From Salibacterium aidingense DSM 18341 (GTDB lineage Bacteria > Bacillota > Bacilli > Bacillales > Marinococcaceae): a stretch of 64,000 bases of DNA. This document shows positions 34,714 to 43,510 of this stretch, piece by piece. Position 1 is the first letter of the stretch; every line of letters starts with the position of its first letter. The notes beneath the pieces were generated by a model. It had not been told where the DNA came from. It did not search any database and saw only the letters and a program-made list of their open reading frames with translations. The position numbers and the translations under genes are program-made. The DNA is taken from positions 124,001-188,000 of the forward strand of contig NZ_AUCI01000003.1 in the NCBI RefSeq assembly GCF_000429685.1, in the 5' to 3' direction.

Positions 34714-35145
34714 TTATTGCAACTGTCTTTCCAAGGCCTGTACAAATCGACAGCGGTCCTCCTTCGATATTGCCGGAGGCCCTTTTATCTTCGTTTTTCC
34801 CTGTTTTGCCCTGATTCCTTCAAACCGTCCGAGTAAAAGCATATCAATGTCCCTATAATGAAACACAGTTCCTCTTGGAGACACCGCAGCTGCGCCTTTT
34901 TGCAGTATCATTGCAGCGAGACCGTTGTCCTGAGTCACCACAACGTCGCCGGGCTTTACGTGATTATAAATATAAAGGTCCACCGCTTCTGCATCTGTAT
35001 CCAGAACAATAGATGTAGAGTAATAGGTTCTATTGGTAACATGGGCAAAGGTAAAAACAAAATAAGATTCCAGGTGGTTTTCAGAAGCGAGGGTGTCGAT
35101 TTCCTGTTTTACCGGACATGCATTCGCATCCGTATAAATGATTAT
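34714..35145 (-). CDS. yqxD: DUF188 protein (YqxD/YaiI), apparent AUA start
   Basis: About 143 residues of the DUF188 family, placed before dnaG as in B. subtilis. The N-terminal IIIYTDANACPVKQEI corresponds to MxIxVDADACPV of homologues; then FAHVTNRTYYS, LDTDAEAVDLYIYNHV, GDVVVTQDNGLAAMIL and KGPPAISKEDRCRF follow the family. There is no ATG, GTG or TTG between an in-frame TAA (just upstream of AGAAAGGGA) and the GTG at 34983, which would delete the conserved core. The ATA at 35145 aligns with the usual start and sits 9 bases after AAGGGA. So either a rare start is used, or the gene is decaying or misread here. The second Asp of the family DAD motif is Asn. Confidence 0.75.
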   Translation of the reverse strand: MIIYTDANACPVKQEIDTLASENHLESYFVFTFAHVTNRTYYSTSIVLDTDAEAVDLYIYNHVKPGDVVVTQDNGLAAMILQKGAAAVSPRGTVFHYRDIDMLLLGRFEGIRAKQGKTKIKGPPAISKEDRCRFVQALERQLQ

Positions 35146-35214
35146 AAATAATCGTCCCTTTCTTTAATTCGACAACGTTATACAAATTCCTTCTTTAAAA
35201 AATTATAGAACACA

Positions 35215-35405
35215 TTTTTTTATTCTAAATGATATTTAGTGCAAATGCCATTCATAAGCTTCTAACATAAGAAAAGCGCAAAGGGGCCCCTCTATCGGCG
35301 GCAAGCGCTGGATACCTGCCGAAAAGGGCTGCTGCTGCAATGTAGGTGGAAGCGGCTTCGAGCCGTTGACGCCTGAAGGTGGATCTTGAAAACGCCTAAT
35401 ATTAA
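35215..35405. repeat. Non-coding stretch with BCR-like element
   Basis: A GC-rich island (about 35270-35395) within AT-rich flanks. It has AAGCGC...GCGCTGG arms, GGGGCCCC, and a stable AGCGGC-TTCGA-GCCGTT hairpin near 35350. It resembles the intergenic AAGCG...GCGCTGGA elements scattered in Bacillaceae genomes. No open frame with a ribosome binding site. Confidence 0.45.
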
Positions 35406-35422
35406 TATTTCCCTATAAATTT

Positions 35423-35454
35423 AAAAAAGCTGCTGTTTTCTGCTGGCAGCTTTT
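35423..35454 (-). terminator. Terminator after yqfL
   Basis: AAAAGCTGC pairs with GCAGCTTTTTT on the minus strand around a 12-base loop, 13 bases beyond the yqfL stop. Confidence 0.8.
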
Positions 35455-35467
35455 CTGTTGTAGAAAT

Positions 35468-36286
35468 TTATCCCTTCTGAAACATATTTGAAATTAAATT
35501 GGCTGTTTCTTCTACCGCCTTGCTTGATACGTCAATAACTGTACATCCGATTTCATCCATTACTTTTTTTGAGTGGGCCAGTTCCTGTTCAATTCTTTCC
35601 AGTTTTGCATAATTAGCTTCCGCTTTTAACCCCAGCGCTTTTAACCGTTCCGTACGGATAGCATTTAATTTTTCCGCACTGATACTCAACCCGATGCATT
35701 TCTTAGGAGAAATCTTAAACAGTTCTTCCGGCGGGTCTACTTCAGGAACAAGGGGAACGTTAGCCACCTTGAGCCTCTTATGGGCCAGGTACTGCGATAA
35801 TGGTGTTTTCGATGTTCGGGACACACCGATCAGGACAATATCAGCTCGTAATATACCTCCTGGGTCCCGTCCGTCATCATACTTGACAGCGAACTCGATG
35901 GCCTCCACTTTACGGAAGTAGTCTTCGTCTAAACGGTAGACAAGCCCCGGTTCATATCTCGGGTCACGGCCTGTCACGGTCATCATCATTTCAAGCATCG
36001 GCCCAATGATATCAACGGTTTCCACCCCTGCCTCTCTTGCACGTTCCAGCAGGTATCTGTTTTTTTCCGGAATCACCAGTGTATAAGCAATCATGGCGTG
36101 TACTTCTTTTGCCAGCTCTATCACTTCATCAATGGTTCCTTCATCCTCTACGTAAGGAATTCTCCGGATTTCCATTCCTTCTTCTCCAAACTGGCTGGCC
36201 GCCGCTTTTACCACCAGTTCCGCTGTTTCCCCAACCGAGTCAGAGACAACATATACAATTGGACGCTGTTGAGTCATAGATTCCAT
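35468..36286 (-). CDS. yqfL: DUF299 kinase/pyrophosphorylase (PPDK regulatory-type, YqfL)
   Basis: A 272-residue protein of the bifunctional Ser/Thr kinase/phosphorylase family that regulates pyruvate phosphate dikinase or PEP synthase in other bacteria. The N-terminal [19 protein letters not shown] motif and the P-loop-like [16 protein letters not shown] (about residues 150-165) are both present. In B. subtilis YqfL is linked to ccpN-controlled gluconeogenic genes, and here it follows ccpN by 32 bases. The ATG at 36286 has AGGAGG 6 bases upstream; the next in-frame ATG (three codons on) is an alternative. Confidence 0.92.
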   Translation of the reverse strand: MESMTQQRPIVYVVSDSVGETAELVVKAAASQFGEEGMEIRRIPYVEDEGTIDEVIELAKEVHAMIAYTLVIPEKNRYLLERAREAGVETVDIIGPMLEMMMTVTGRDPRYEPGLVYRLDEDYFRKVEAIEFAVKYDDGRDPGGILRADIVLIGVSRTSKTPLSQYLAHKRLKVANVPLVPEVDPPEELFKISPKKCIGLSISAEKLNAIRTERLKALGLKAEANYAKLERIEQELAHSKKVMDEIGCTVIDVSSKAVEETANLISNMFQKG

Positions 36287-36318
36287 CCCCATCCTCCTCG
36301 CCATCATATTTTCAGCGG

Positions 36319-36957
36319 TTAGTCAATCTGATCGTGAGAAAGATCCACGAGCACTTTTGTCATATTGGTTTTCGTCACTCTTCCGATAACCTCCAATTGA
36401 TTATCCTCTACCGGTTTTACGACTGGCAGGGCATCAATTTGTTTTTCTATCAGTTTATTCGCAACCTCAATGATTAAATCATCTTTCTGGCACACGGCTA
36501 TATTAGGCATTCTCGACATTATAATACTGACCGGCATAGCTTCTAGATCCTGCTTGCCAATACTCGCCCGCAGCAGATCCTTCCGCGACAATACCCCGAC
36601 GAGATGAGCTTTTTCATTCACCACAAACAGGGTCCCTACATCTTCCAGAAACATAGTGCATATCGCATCATAAACAGAATGGGATTCATTGACTACCACC
36701 GGAATAGACTGATAATCCTGGACTGTCAGTTTCTTTACTTTTTCTGTCAAAAGCTGCGTCCCCGTCTTTCCTGTGAAAAAATATCCCACCCTTGGACGGG
36801 CATCCAGGAAACCGGCCATGGTAAGAATAGCAAGATCCGGCCGAAGCGTGGCGCGTGTTAATGATAATTTTTCTGCAATATGCTCTCCTGTGATCGGGCC
36901 GTTTTCTTTTACAATATTTAATATATACTCTTGTCGATCGGTCAGTTCGATTATCAT
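36319..36957 (-). CDS. ccpN: CcpN-type transcriptional repressor with CBS pair
   Basis: A 212-residue regulator. An N-terminal HTH ([20 protein letters not shown], then [18 protein letters not shown]) is followed by two CBS domains (about 80-140 and 145-208: [67 protein letters not shown]). CcpN represses gluconeogenic gapB and pckA in B. subtilis, and the sequence follows that protein closely. The start is ATG at 36957 or the GTG one codon before it; AAGGCGG lies directly upstream. It forms an operon with yqfL. Confidence 0.92.
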   Translation of the reverse strand: MIIELTDRQEYILNIVKENGPITGEHIAEKLSLTRATLRPDLAILTMAGFLDARPRVGYFFTGKTGTQLLTEKVKKLTVQDYQSIPVVVNESHSVYDAICTMFLEDVGTLFVVNEKAHLVGVLSRKDLLRASIGKQDLEAMPVSIIMSRMPNIAVCQKDDLIIEVANKLIEKQIDALPVVKPVEDNQLEVIGRVTKTNMTKVLVDLSHDQID

Positions 36958-37060
36958 CACCGCCTTAAGACCATCTTTTCATCCTTTAATGGTCTCCTCA
37001 TTGTTCCTTCCATTATATCCTAATACCAGAAGGATGACTATTCTTATGGCAGGAGAGCGG

Positions 37061-39148
37061 CTAGGATGAAAATACAATTTGTTGAAAATCAGCGAAACGC
37101 TTTATTTCAGCCGATAAGTGATTCATCAAAGCCAAACGATTATTTTTTAATGCTGTATCATCTGTCATAACCATGACATTGTCAAAATAGGCGTGAATAA
37201 ACGGCTTCATTTCTTCCAGCAGCTGATAGGCCGATTCAATCCTCCCTTTTTCCAGTGCGGCCGGGAGATCGGCCCGCAGGTTGTTAAACGCCTGATAAAG
37301 ATCACGTTCCTGTTGTTCTCTTAATAGGTCTTCCTGGACTGCCGTACCCTTCGTTTCCGCCTTGCGGGCAATATTTGTTACCCGGCTTAATGCTTCCACT
37401 GTATCTTTAAAGGACGCATCTTCTGAAATAGAGTGAAGAAACTCCGCCTTGTGAACCAGTACTCTCATCTGCCCGCCGAGTTGATTCAATACAGCATCGG
37501 CGATGTCATATCGAATGGAACGTTCTGCTAAAATATTTTTCAACCTTAATCCAAAAAAGGAAAGGATTTCTTCTTTTCCTTCCGCCGCCGGACGTTTCAG
37601 GATGCCAGCTTGTTCTGTCTGGGCCAGGGCGGTATCAATTAACTGCTCCAACGGTACAGCAATCTCGTGTTCCAATAAAATTCTTGAGACTCCAGCTGCC
37701 TGTCTCCTTAACCCATAGGGATCCTGGGAACCAGACGGGGTCATGCCAATTCCAAAGCAGGCTGCAATAGTATCCATTTTTTCGGCCAAGCCAAGGACGG
37801 CTCCAGGAAGAGAAGATGGAACCGCATCAGATGCATGTTTTGGTTGATAATGCTCTCTTATCGCTCTGGCGGTTTCCGGGTTTTCACCTGCCATTAACGC
37901 ATATTTTTCTCCCATCAAGCCCTGCAGTTCAGTAAATTCGTCCACCACCAGTGTTACAAGATCAAACTTGGAAATAGCAGCGGCTCTGACAGTGTGCGTT
38001 AAATCCTCTTCTCCCAGTTTCAGCATATTGCCGTAAGCCTTGGATATCGCTTCCACTCTGCGTACTTTGTCTCCAATCGTTCCCAGTTCTTCCTGAAACA
38101 CTATATAATCCAGTTTTGCGACAGCTTCCTCCAGACTCAGTTTTTGATCTTCTTCGTAGAAAAATTTTGCATCAGATAATCTGGCCCGGATCACCTTCTC
38201 GTTTCCTTTCTGCACATTTTCCAGATGTTCATCGTTTCCGTTCCGGACGGTGACAAAGTACGGAAGAAGATGTTTGTTTTGGTCTTCGACAGGAAAATAC
38301 CGCTGATGTTCCCGCATGGAAGTGATCAGCACTTCCTCTGGAAGCTGAAGAAAGTCATCGTCAAATTTTCCATACAGGGCTGTCGGATATTCCACCAGAT
38401 TGTTCACTTCCTCAAGCAGATCTTCCGTGACAAGCACGTTCCACTGCTGTCTTTCTGCGAGAGCATCTATCTGCCGGCGAATCATTCCCTTTCGTTTTTC
38501 CGGTTCTGTAACGACAAACTGCTGAAGCAGTAATTCTTCATAGCGGCTGGTGTCCGTGATCTCCACTTCTCCCCCCAGAACACGGTGGCCATACGTATGC
38601 CTTCCGCTTTGAATATCGGTAATGGTTAGTGGTATGATCTCGTCTCCAAACAATGCTGCCAGCCAGTGGATCGGGCGGACAAACCTTAGATTAAAACTGC
38701 CCCAGCGCATATTTTTAGGGAAGGTCAGATCTGTGATAACAGCATCCACCCCCGTTAATATATCGGCTGCCGCATTTCCTTTTATTTCTTTGTTTACAAA
38801 TACATAACCGGTCCCTTTTACTTCTTTAAAATAAAGGTCGTCTGTCTTCACGCCCTGACCACGGGCAAATCCTTCTGCCGCCTTGGTCCAGTTTCCCTCT
38901 TCATCCAATGCGATGCTGTGGGCAGGTCCTCGTGCTTCTTCCACGACATCCTCCTGCCTTTCCGCCAGGCCGTTCACCCGTACAGCTAATCTGCGCGGTG
39001 TGGAGAATGCATCGATAGAATCAAAGGCCAGCCGGTTCTCCGTCAGCCAATTCCCCACTTTCTGCTGAAGCTGCTGCATAGCATCTGTCACAAAACGGGC
39101 CGGCATTTCTTCCATCCCTATTTCAAGGAGAAAATTTTTCTTATTCAA
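37061..39148 (-). CDS. glyS: Glycyl-tRNA synthetase beta subunit
   Basis: A 695-residue beta subunit of the bacterial heterotetrameric (alpha2beta2) GlyRS, containing HD-like and anticodon-binding parts. Landmarks: [13 protein letters not shown] at the N-terminus, [34 protein letters not shown], and [20 protein letters not shown]. The start is TTG at 39148 (aligned with other Bacillus GlyS starts), with AAGGTGA 5 bases upstream inside the end of glyQ. The upstream GTG at 39157 lies in that ribosome binding site. It overlaps glyQ by 8 bases, so translation is coupled. Controlled by the glycine T-box ahead of glyQ. Confidence 0.95.
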   Translation of the reverse strand: MNKKNFLLEIGMEEMPARFVTDAMQQLQQKVGNWLTENRLAFDSIDAFSTPRRLAVRVNGLAERQEDVVEEARGPAHSIALDEEGNWTKAAEGFARGQGVKTDDLYFKEVKGTGYVFVNKEIKGNAAADILTGVDAVITDLTFPKNMRWGSFNLRFVRPIHWLAALFGDEIIPLTITDIQSGRHTYGHRVLGGEVEITDTSRYEELLLQQFVVTEPEKRKGMIRRQIDALAERQQWNVLVTEDLLEEVNNLVEYPTALYGKFDDDFLQLPEEVLITSMREHQRYFPVEDQNKHLLPYFVTVRNGNDEHLENVQKGNEKVIRARLSDAKFFYEEDQKLSLEEAVAKLDYIVFQEELGTIGDKVRRVEAISKAYGNMLKLGEEDLTHTVRAAAISKFDLVTLVVDEFTELQGLMGEKYALMAGENPETARAIREHYQPKHASDAVPSSLPGAVLGLAEKMDTIAACFGIGMTPSGSQDPYGLRRQAAGVSRILLEHEIAVPLEQLIDTALAQTEQAGILKRPAAEGKEEILSFFGLRLKNILAERSIRYDIADAVLNQLGGQMRVLVHKAEFLHSISEDASFKDTVEALSRVTNIARKAETKGTAVQEDLLREQQERDLYQAFNNLRADLPAALEKGRIESAYQLLEEMKPFIHAYFDNVMVMTDDTALKNNRLALMNHLSAEIKRFADFQQIVFSS

Positions 39149-40031
39149 CCCGGTCACCTTCTTTCTCTTTCAACATAGGAAAGCCAAGCCTTTCTCTTTC
39201 TTCATAATAGGCTGCAGCACATTTTCTTGCTAAATTTCGTACTCTGCCAATATAACCGGTTCTTTCTGTTACCGATATCGCTCCACCGGCGTCCAGAAGG
39301 TTAAAAATATGAGAGCATTTTAATACATAATCGTAGGCCGGGAATACAAGATTTTCGGAAATGGCCCGCTCGGCTTCTTTTTCACAGGTGGCAAACTCCT
39401 GAAACAGCATGTCATGGTCAGCCACTTCAAATGTATATTTGGAATGTTCGTACTCCTGCTGAAGGAACACATCCCCATACGTAAATCCGTCGACCCAGGT
39501 GAGATCAAATACATTTTCCTTATCTTGAATATAAGAAGCCAAACGTTCAATGCCATATGTAATCTCCACGGCTGCTGGTTTCGCATCAATACCGCCAACC
39601 TGCTGGAAATAAGTGAATTGGGTAATTTCCATACCGTCCAGCCACACTTCCCAGCCAAGTCCCCAGGCGCTTAACGTCGGCGCTTCCCAGTTATCTTCTA
39701 CAAAACGGATATCATGTTCTTTTGGATTGATTCCCAGTTCTTCCAGGCTGCGGAGATAGGTCTCCTGAATATCAATCGGCGATGGTTTCATAATAACCTG
39801 AAACTGATGGTGCTGGTAAAGGCGGTTTGGATTTTCTCCGTATCTGCCATCTGCCGGTCTTCTGGAAGGCTCTACATAAGCTACATTCCAGGGCTCCGGG
39901 CCGATGCTTCTTAAAAATGTCATCGGGTTCATCGTCCCCGCTCCCTTTTCCACGTCATACGCCTGCATGATCAGGCAATTCTGTTTTGCCCAAAAATTTT
40001 GCAGCGTTAATATCATGTCCTGAATATTCAT
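39141..40031 (-). CDS. glyQ: Glycyl-tRNA synthetase alpha subunit
   Basis: A 296-residue class II catalytic subunit. It begins [20 protein letters not shown] with motif 1-like [39 protein letters not shown] (motif 2 region), [20 protein letters not shown] and the [12 protein letters not shown] motif 3. It activates glycine and charges tRNA-Gly together with the beta subunit. RBS GGAGG before ATG. The 300-base leader upstream contains a T-box riboswitch and a strong promoter. Confidence 0.97.
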   Translation of the reverse strand: MNIQDMILTLQNFWAKQNCLIMQAYDVEKGAGTMNPMTFLRSIGPEPWNVAYVEPSRRPADGRYGENPNRLYQHHQFQVIMKPSPIDIQETYLRSLEELGINPKEHDIRFVEDNWEAPTLSAWGLGWEVWLDGMEITQFTYFQQVGGIDAKPAAVEITYGIERLASYIQDKENVFDLTWVDGFTYGDVFLQQEYEHSKYTFEVADHDMLFQEFATCEKEAERAISENLVFPAYDYVLKCSHIFNLLDAGGAISVTERTGYIGRVRNLARKCAAAYYEERERLGFPMLKEKEGDRVE

Positions 40032-40077
40032 CAGACTGCCTCCTTCTCTTATGTACTATACCGCTAATGCTGAAAAC

Positions 40078-40300
40078 AAACAAAACCCGTCCCTATATAC
40101 CTTGCCGGGTATATAGGGACGGGTCATAAGATCCGCGGTTCCACCCTATTTGCCTGGAATAACAGGCCGCTTTCAAAACAATCTGCTCCGGAACGCCTTC
40201 ATCATCATAATTAACGCAGCTTCCACCACCCTGCGCTCGCTTTCTTAATCAGAGGATCATTACTACTTTCCTTCAACGCACCAATTTAGAATGTATTAGC
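40078..40300 (-). promoter_or_regulatory. T-box riboswitch (glycine) of glyQS
   Basis: The minus strand carries the invariant T-box sequence AGGGTGGAACCGCGG (40133-40147). It is followed by a terminator hairpin ACCCGTCCCTATATACC / GGTATATAGGGACGGGT with a T run (40082-40124). A stem I-like region precedes it, and GGC at about 40195-40197 (in GAAGGCGTTCC) is a candidate glycine specifier. Uncharged tRNA-Gly would favour the antiterminator and switch glyQS on. Confidence 0.9.
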
Positions 40301-40330
40301 ATCATACTGAAATCTTCAGCTATTTGTCAA
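40301..40330 (-). promoter_or_regulatory. Sigma-A promoter of glyQS
   Basis: Minus strand TTGACA (perfect), 18 bases, TATGAT, immediately before the T-box leader. Confidence 0.8.
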
Positions 40331-40342
40331 GTCCTGTTTGTT

Positions 40343-41086
40343 TCACTCCCACTTCTCCATTTGTTCTAAAAATCGTTTTGATTTCAAGTAAAGACCAGAA
40401 TATTCATCGTAATACGCTTCCAGCACCCGCCGCAGTTCATCTTTTGTCCGCTGTTTCAAGGAAATGCTCCCAAACCGGGAAATATCCAGGTGAAAAAAAG
40501 TACGGAGCAGTTCGACGGTTTTTGGGTGAATATCGAGTCTGTGTTCATCTAGGAAAATGCAGCGGTGACATAAAAAACCAGCTTCTTTCACTGAAAAACT
40601 AAATGTGCCTTTCGTGCTGCCGCAGTTTGTACAGTGTTCCAGCTCGGGTTTAATCCCAGCTTGAGCGGTCATTTTCATCTCGAAAATACGCACCAGAATT
40701 TCTGGATCATCGTCTTCATTCATCCGCTGCAGGAGCTGCAATAATAACTCAAACAAATAAGGGTTTTTTTCCTGTTCCTCCGTCAGTTTATCAAGCAGTT
40801 CTAATAAATAGGATGCATACGCAGTTTTGACAATATCACTTCGTATGATGCGGAACGAATCAATCGTATCCCCTTGATTCAAGGTTTTCATACCAGTGGA
40901 TTTATAATATAAAAAAGAAGCATAAACAAACGGCTGGGAAACAGCGGCTAATCTGCTTTTCGGCTTTTTTGCACCGCGTGCCATTACTGATATTTTTCCA
41001 GCTTCTCTTGTAAAAAGCCTTAATATACTGTTCGTTTCTCCGTATGAAAAGGTACGGAGAACAATGCCTTCCGCTTTTTCAAGCAT
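40343..41086 (-). CDS. recO: DNA repair protein RecO
   Basis: A 247-residue recombination mediator that loads RecA on SSB-coated DNA with RecR. An N-terminal OB fold (EGIVLRTFSYGETNSILRLFTRE, then KISVMARGAKKPKSRLA) is followed by a helical domain and a Cys4 zinc site: HCTNCGSTKG and GFLCHRCIF (about residues 150-180). RBS GGAAGG before ATG. It follows yqzL by 18 bases in the era-yqzL-recO order of B. subtilis. Confidence 0.95.
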   Translation of the reverse strand: MLEKAEGIVLRTFSYGETNSILRLFTREAGKISVMARGAKKPKSRLAAVSQPFVYASFLYYKSTGMKTLNQGDTIDSFRIIRSDIVKTAYASYLLELLDKLTEEQEKNPYLFELLLQLLQRMNEDDDPEILVRIFEMKMTAQAGIKPELEHCTNCGSTKGTFSFSVKEAGFLCHRCIFLDEHRLDIHPKTVELLRTFFHLDISRFGSISLKQRTKDELRRVLEAYYDEYSGLYLKSKRFLEQMEKWE

Positions 41087-41104
41087 GGTTTTCCTTCCTT
41101 GCTT

Positions 41105-41245
41105 TTACTCCAGGTATTCTTCGCTTCCTTCCAAGTTCTCCCCATCACTGCGTTGATTCTGTTCCACTTCTTTCGTTAAAAGATAGGCATCTATATTACC
41201 AGTTAAATAAAATAAATCCCAAGGAAAATGCTCTTCCCGAAGCAT
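41105..41245 (-). CDS. yqzL: YqzL family small protein
   Basis: A 46-residue protein below most ORF-size cut-offs: MLREEHFPWDLFYLTGNIDA, then an acidic Glu/Gln-rich tail ending EEYLE. The WDLFYLTGNIDAYLL core matches the YqzL family (W-x-x-F-x-x-TGNIDxYLL), which lies between era and recO in Bacillus. AAAGGATG stands 7 bases before the ATG. Function unknown. Confidence 0.85.
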   Translation of the reverse strand: MLREEHFPWDLFYLTGNIDAYLLTKEVEQNQRSDGENLEGSEEYLE

Positions 41246-41340
41246 AATAAGACATCCTTTCCAACAGCATAATATAAAAGCTGATATGTTTAGAATGTCT
41301 TACTCTCTGTAAATAATGCCCTGTAATATTTGCCTCTTTA

Positions 41341-42243
41341 TTAATACTCCTCTTCTTTATATCCATATTCATTAAGCTGGAAACGGCTGTTTCTCCAGTC
41401 TTTCTGCACCTTTACCCAAAGTTCAATATAAACGTTGGAGCCAAGCAGTGATTCGATGTCCTGTCTTGCCCTTTTTCCAATTTCTTTGAGCATATTTCCC
41501 TGTTTCCCAATAATAATCCCTTTTTGGGAAGAACGCTCCACTACAATCACAGCAGCAATATAAACAGCACCCTCTTCCCGTTCCTTCATTTCTTCTACGT
41601 ACACAGCAATGGAATGGGGGATCTCATCCTCAGTCAAGTGCAGAACCTTTTCCCGCACCAGCTCACTGACAACAAAACGTTCAGGGTGATCCGTCAATTG
41701 ATCCGCAGGATAAAACTGCGGCCCCTCTTCCATATACTGGGTGATCTGCTGCATTAATGTATCCACGTTATTTCCCTGAAGTGCTGAAATCGGCACCACC
41801 TCAGCGAAATCAGCAAGCTGCCGGTAATGGTCAATTTTTTCAAGAAGCTGGTCTGGATGAATTTGATCAATTTTGTTTATGACTAAAAAAACGGGAGTGG
41901 AAAGGTCTTTTAATTTATTAATGATAAATTCTTCTCCCGGTCCATACCGGTCGCCTGCATCGATTAAAAATAAAATCAGATCTACATCCTGCAGGGTCTG
42001 AACTGCGGACTGCACCATAAAATCCCCGAGTTTATGTTTTGGCTTATGAATTCCCGGTGTATCAATAAAAATAATCTGCGCATCCTCTGCGGTATATACT
42101 CCTTGAATTTTATTGCGAGTCGTCTGCGGCTTATCACTCATAATGGCTATTTTTTCGCCGAGAACATGGTTTAGCAGTGTGGATTTCCCGGCATTGGGCC
42201 TGCCTATAATAGCCGCAAATCCTGATTTAAACGGTTTACTCAT
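41341..42243 (-). CDS. era: GTPase Era
   Basis: A 300-residue GTPase that binds the 3' end of 16S rRNA and assists 30S maturation. G1 is [10 protein letters not shown]2 lies around [10 protein letters not shown]3 DTPGIHKP, G4 NKIDQI, G5 SALQG. The C-terminal KH domain includes [20 protein letters not shown] and RKARQDIE-like [11 protein letters not shown]. The ATG at 42243 matches the family start ([16 protein letters not shown]) and overlaps the cdd stop by 8 bases; the ORF start at 42324 is an artefact in cdd. Confidence 0.96.
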   Translation of the reverse strand: MSKPFKSGFAAIIGRPNAGKSTLLNHVLGEKIAIMSDKPQTTRNKIQGVYTAEDAQIIFIDTPGIHKPKHKLGDFMVQSAVQTLQDVDLILFLIDAGDRYGPGEEFIINKLKDLSTPVFLVINKIDQIHPDQLLEKIDHYRQLADFAEVVPISALQGNNVDTLMQQITQYMEEGPQFYPADQLTDHPERFVVSELVREKVLHLTEDEIPHSIAVYVEEMKEREEGAVYIAAVIVVERSSQKGIIIGKQGNMLKEIGKRARQDIESLLGSNVYIELWVKVQKDWRNSRFQLNEYGYKEEEY

Positions 42244-42637
42244 GGGGAAGATCCTTCGCTTTAAAGGCTCCCGGAAGCAAAGCCGCAATGGTGGTTTCTT
42301 GTATTTCTCCCTGGAGGTTTCCAAGTATAATTTTTGTCTCGCCTGCTAAAAACTCTGACAATACTTGACGGCAGGCCCCGCATGGGGATACCGGTTCCGG
42401 AGTATCAGCAGCCACCGCCAGCGCATATATGTTTTGTTTTCCCTCACTGACCGCTTTAAATACAGCCGTACGTTCAGCGCAATTGGTAAGGCCGTAGGAA
42501 GCATTTTCAATGTTACTGCCCGTAAATACTTCTTTTTCCTCCGTTATTAACGCCGCCCCTACGGGAAAACCGGAATAAGGAACATAGGCCGTATCTCTGG
42601 CCTCGACTGCCTTTTCGAGCAGTTCTTTATCAGTCAT
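42236..42637 (-). CDS. cdd: Cytidine deaminase
   Basis: A 133-residue zinc enzyme deaminating cytidine and deoxycytidine. Zinc ligands are Cys53 (TNCAERTA, with catalytic Glu55), Cys86 and Cys89 (SPCGACRQ), the homotetrameric-type spacing. The ATG at 42637 aligns with B. subtilis Cdd; the GTG at 42649 overlaps the ribosome binding site AAGGAG. It overlaps era by 8 bases and follows dgkA by 21 bases, as in Bacillus. Confidence 0.95.
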   Translation of the reverse strand: MTDKELLEKAVEARDTAYVPYSGFPVGAALITEEKEVFTGSNIENASYGLTNCAERTAVFKAVSEGKQNIYALAVAADTPEPVSPCGACRQVLSEFLAGETKIILGNLQGEIQETTIAALLPGAFKAKDLPHE

Positions 42638-42658
42638 TATTATCTTCACTCCTTATGA

Positions 42659-43051
42659 TCAGCCCGAAAACAAATCGATAATCGGACGGTAAAATATAAA
42701 AATTCCAATGATAACTGCAACGATACTGTAAACCAAAACGCCGGCAGCCGCTATATCTTTCGCTAATTTCGCCATAGGATGGTAATCCTCCGTAATAAAA
42801 TCAACGACCCGCTCTATGGCTGTATTTATAGTCTCAAGAGCGAACATCCCTCCTATGACAAGGACTAACATCATCCAATGGAGCAGAGGGATAGCAAAGG
42901 ATAAACCAAGGATTATCATAACCGCCGCCGCCAAAAGATGAAACCGCATGTTCTGTTCCTCTTTCACTACATAACAGAGACCGCGGCCGGCATATATAAA
43001 CGATCGAAACAGCCGGCGCCATCCCTTTTTTCTTCTATCTTTCAAGCCCAT
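42659..43051 (-). CDS. dgkA: Undecaprenol/diacylglycerol kinase
   Basis: A 130-residue small membrane kinase with three transmembrane helices: MRFHLLAAAVMIILGLSF, LLHWMMLVLVIGGMFALETI, and AAAGVLVYSIVAVIIGIFIFY. The catalytic ETINTAIERVVDFI block, including the essential Glu and Asn, is intact. In Gram-positives this family phosphorylates undecaprenol for wall lipid recycling. It overlaps ybeY by 17 bases, so translation is coupled. Confidence 0.93.
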   Translation of the reverse strand: MGLKDRRKKGWRRLFRSFIYAGRGLCYVVKEEQNMRFHLLAAAVMIILGLSFAIPLLHWMMLVLVIGGMFALETINTAIERVVDFITEDYHPMAKLAKDIAAAGVLVYSIVAVIIGIFIFYRPIIDLFSG

Positions 43052-43499
43052 AGTCCTTTAATATCGATTCCTGGCGTTCGAACATTTCTTTTTCTGCATC
43101 CTCCTGCTCGTGGGTGTACCCAAGAAGATGCAGAAATCCATGGACCGCCAAAAATCCAAGCTCCCTTTTCAGGCTGTGACCATATTCCTCCGCTTGTTCC
43201 TGCGCTTTGTCCAAGCTTATGATAATATCACCGAGCAGATCCGGCATCTCCTGCTCTATTTGTATGATCTCCTCATTTTCATTCAACGCAAAAGAAATGA
43301 CATCTGTTGACTTATCTATGCCGCGGTACTCCCTGTTCACAGCTTGAATGCTGTCATTATCCATTATCGTGACAGATAATTCGGCCCCTTCGGGAATATT
43401 TTCATAAAGAAATGCATGGTGAAGGAGATCTTTTAGTAACGTAGCATGTTCAGGTAACATCATTTCTGTTTCATCTATTAAGTCTATAACAGCGCTCAT
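43035..43499 (-). CDS. ybeY: Endoribonuclease YbeY (rRNA maturation factor)
   Basis: A 154-residue metalloprotein for 16S rRNA 3' processing and quality control. The zinc site HGFLHLLGYTH supplies His120, His124 and His130; the usual GYDH is GYTH here, a conservative site since Asp is not a ligand. DVISFALNE and LGDIIISLDKAQEQAEEYGHS are characteristic. RBS AGGAGG, 7 bases before ATG. It follows phoH by 11 bases; the HD-domain gene pgpH normally found between phoH and ybeY in Bacillus is absent. Confidence 0.95.
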   Translation of the reverse strand: MSAVIDLIDETEMMLPEHATLLKDLLHHAFLYENIPEGAELSVTIMDNDSIQAVNREYRGIDKSTDVISFALNENEEIIQIEQEMPDLLGDIIISLDKAQEQAEEYGHSLKRELGFLAVHGFLHLLGYTHEQEDAEKEMFERQESILKDYGLER

Positions 43500-43510
43500 G
43501 CTTCATCCTC

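Noticed and set aside
43035-43499. GYTH instead of GYDH in the YbeY metal site as a sign of inactivation
   Set aside because: The three histidine ligands are intact and the Asp is not a ligand, so loss of function is not supported.
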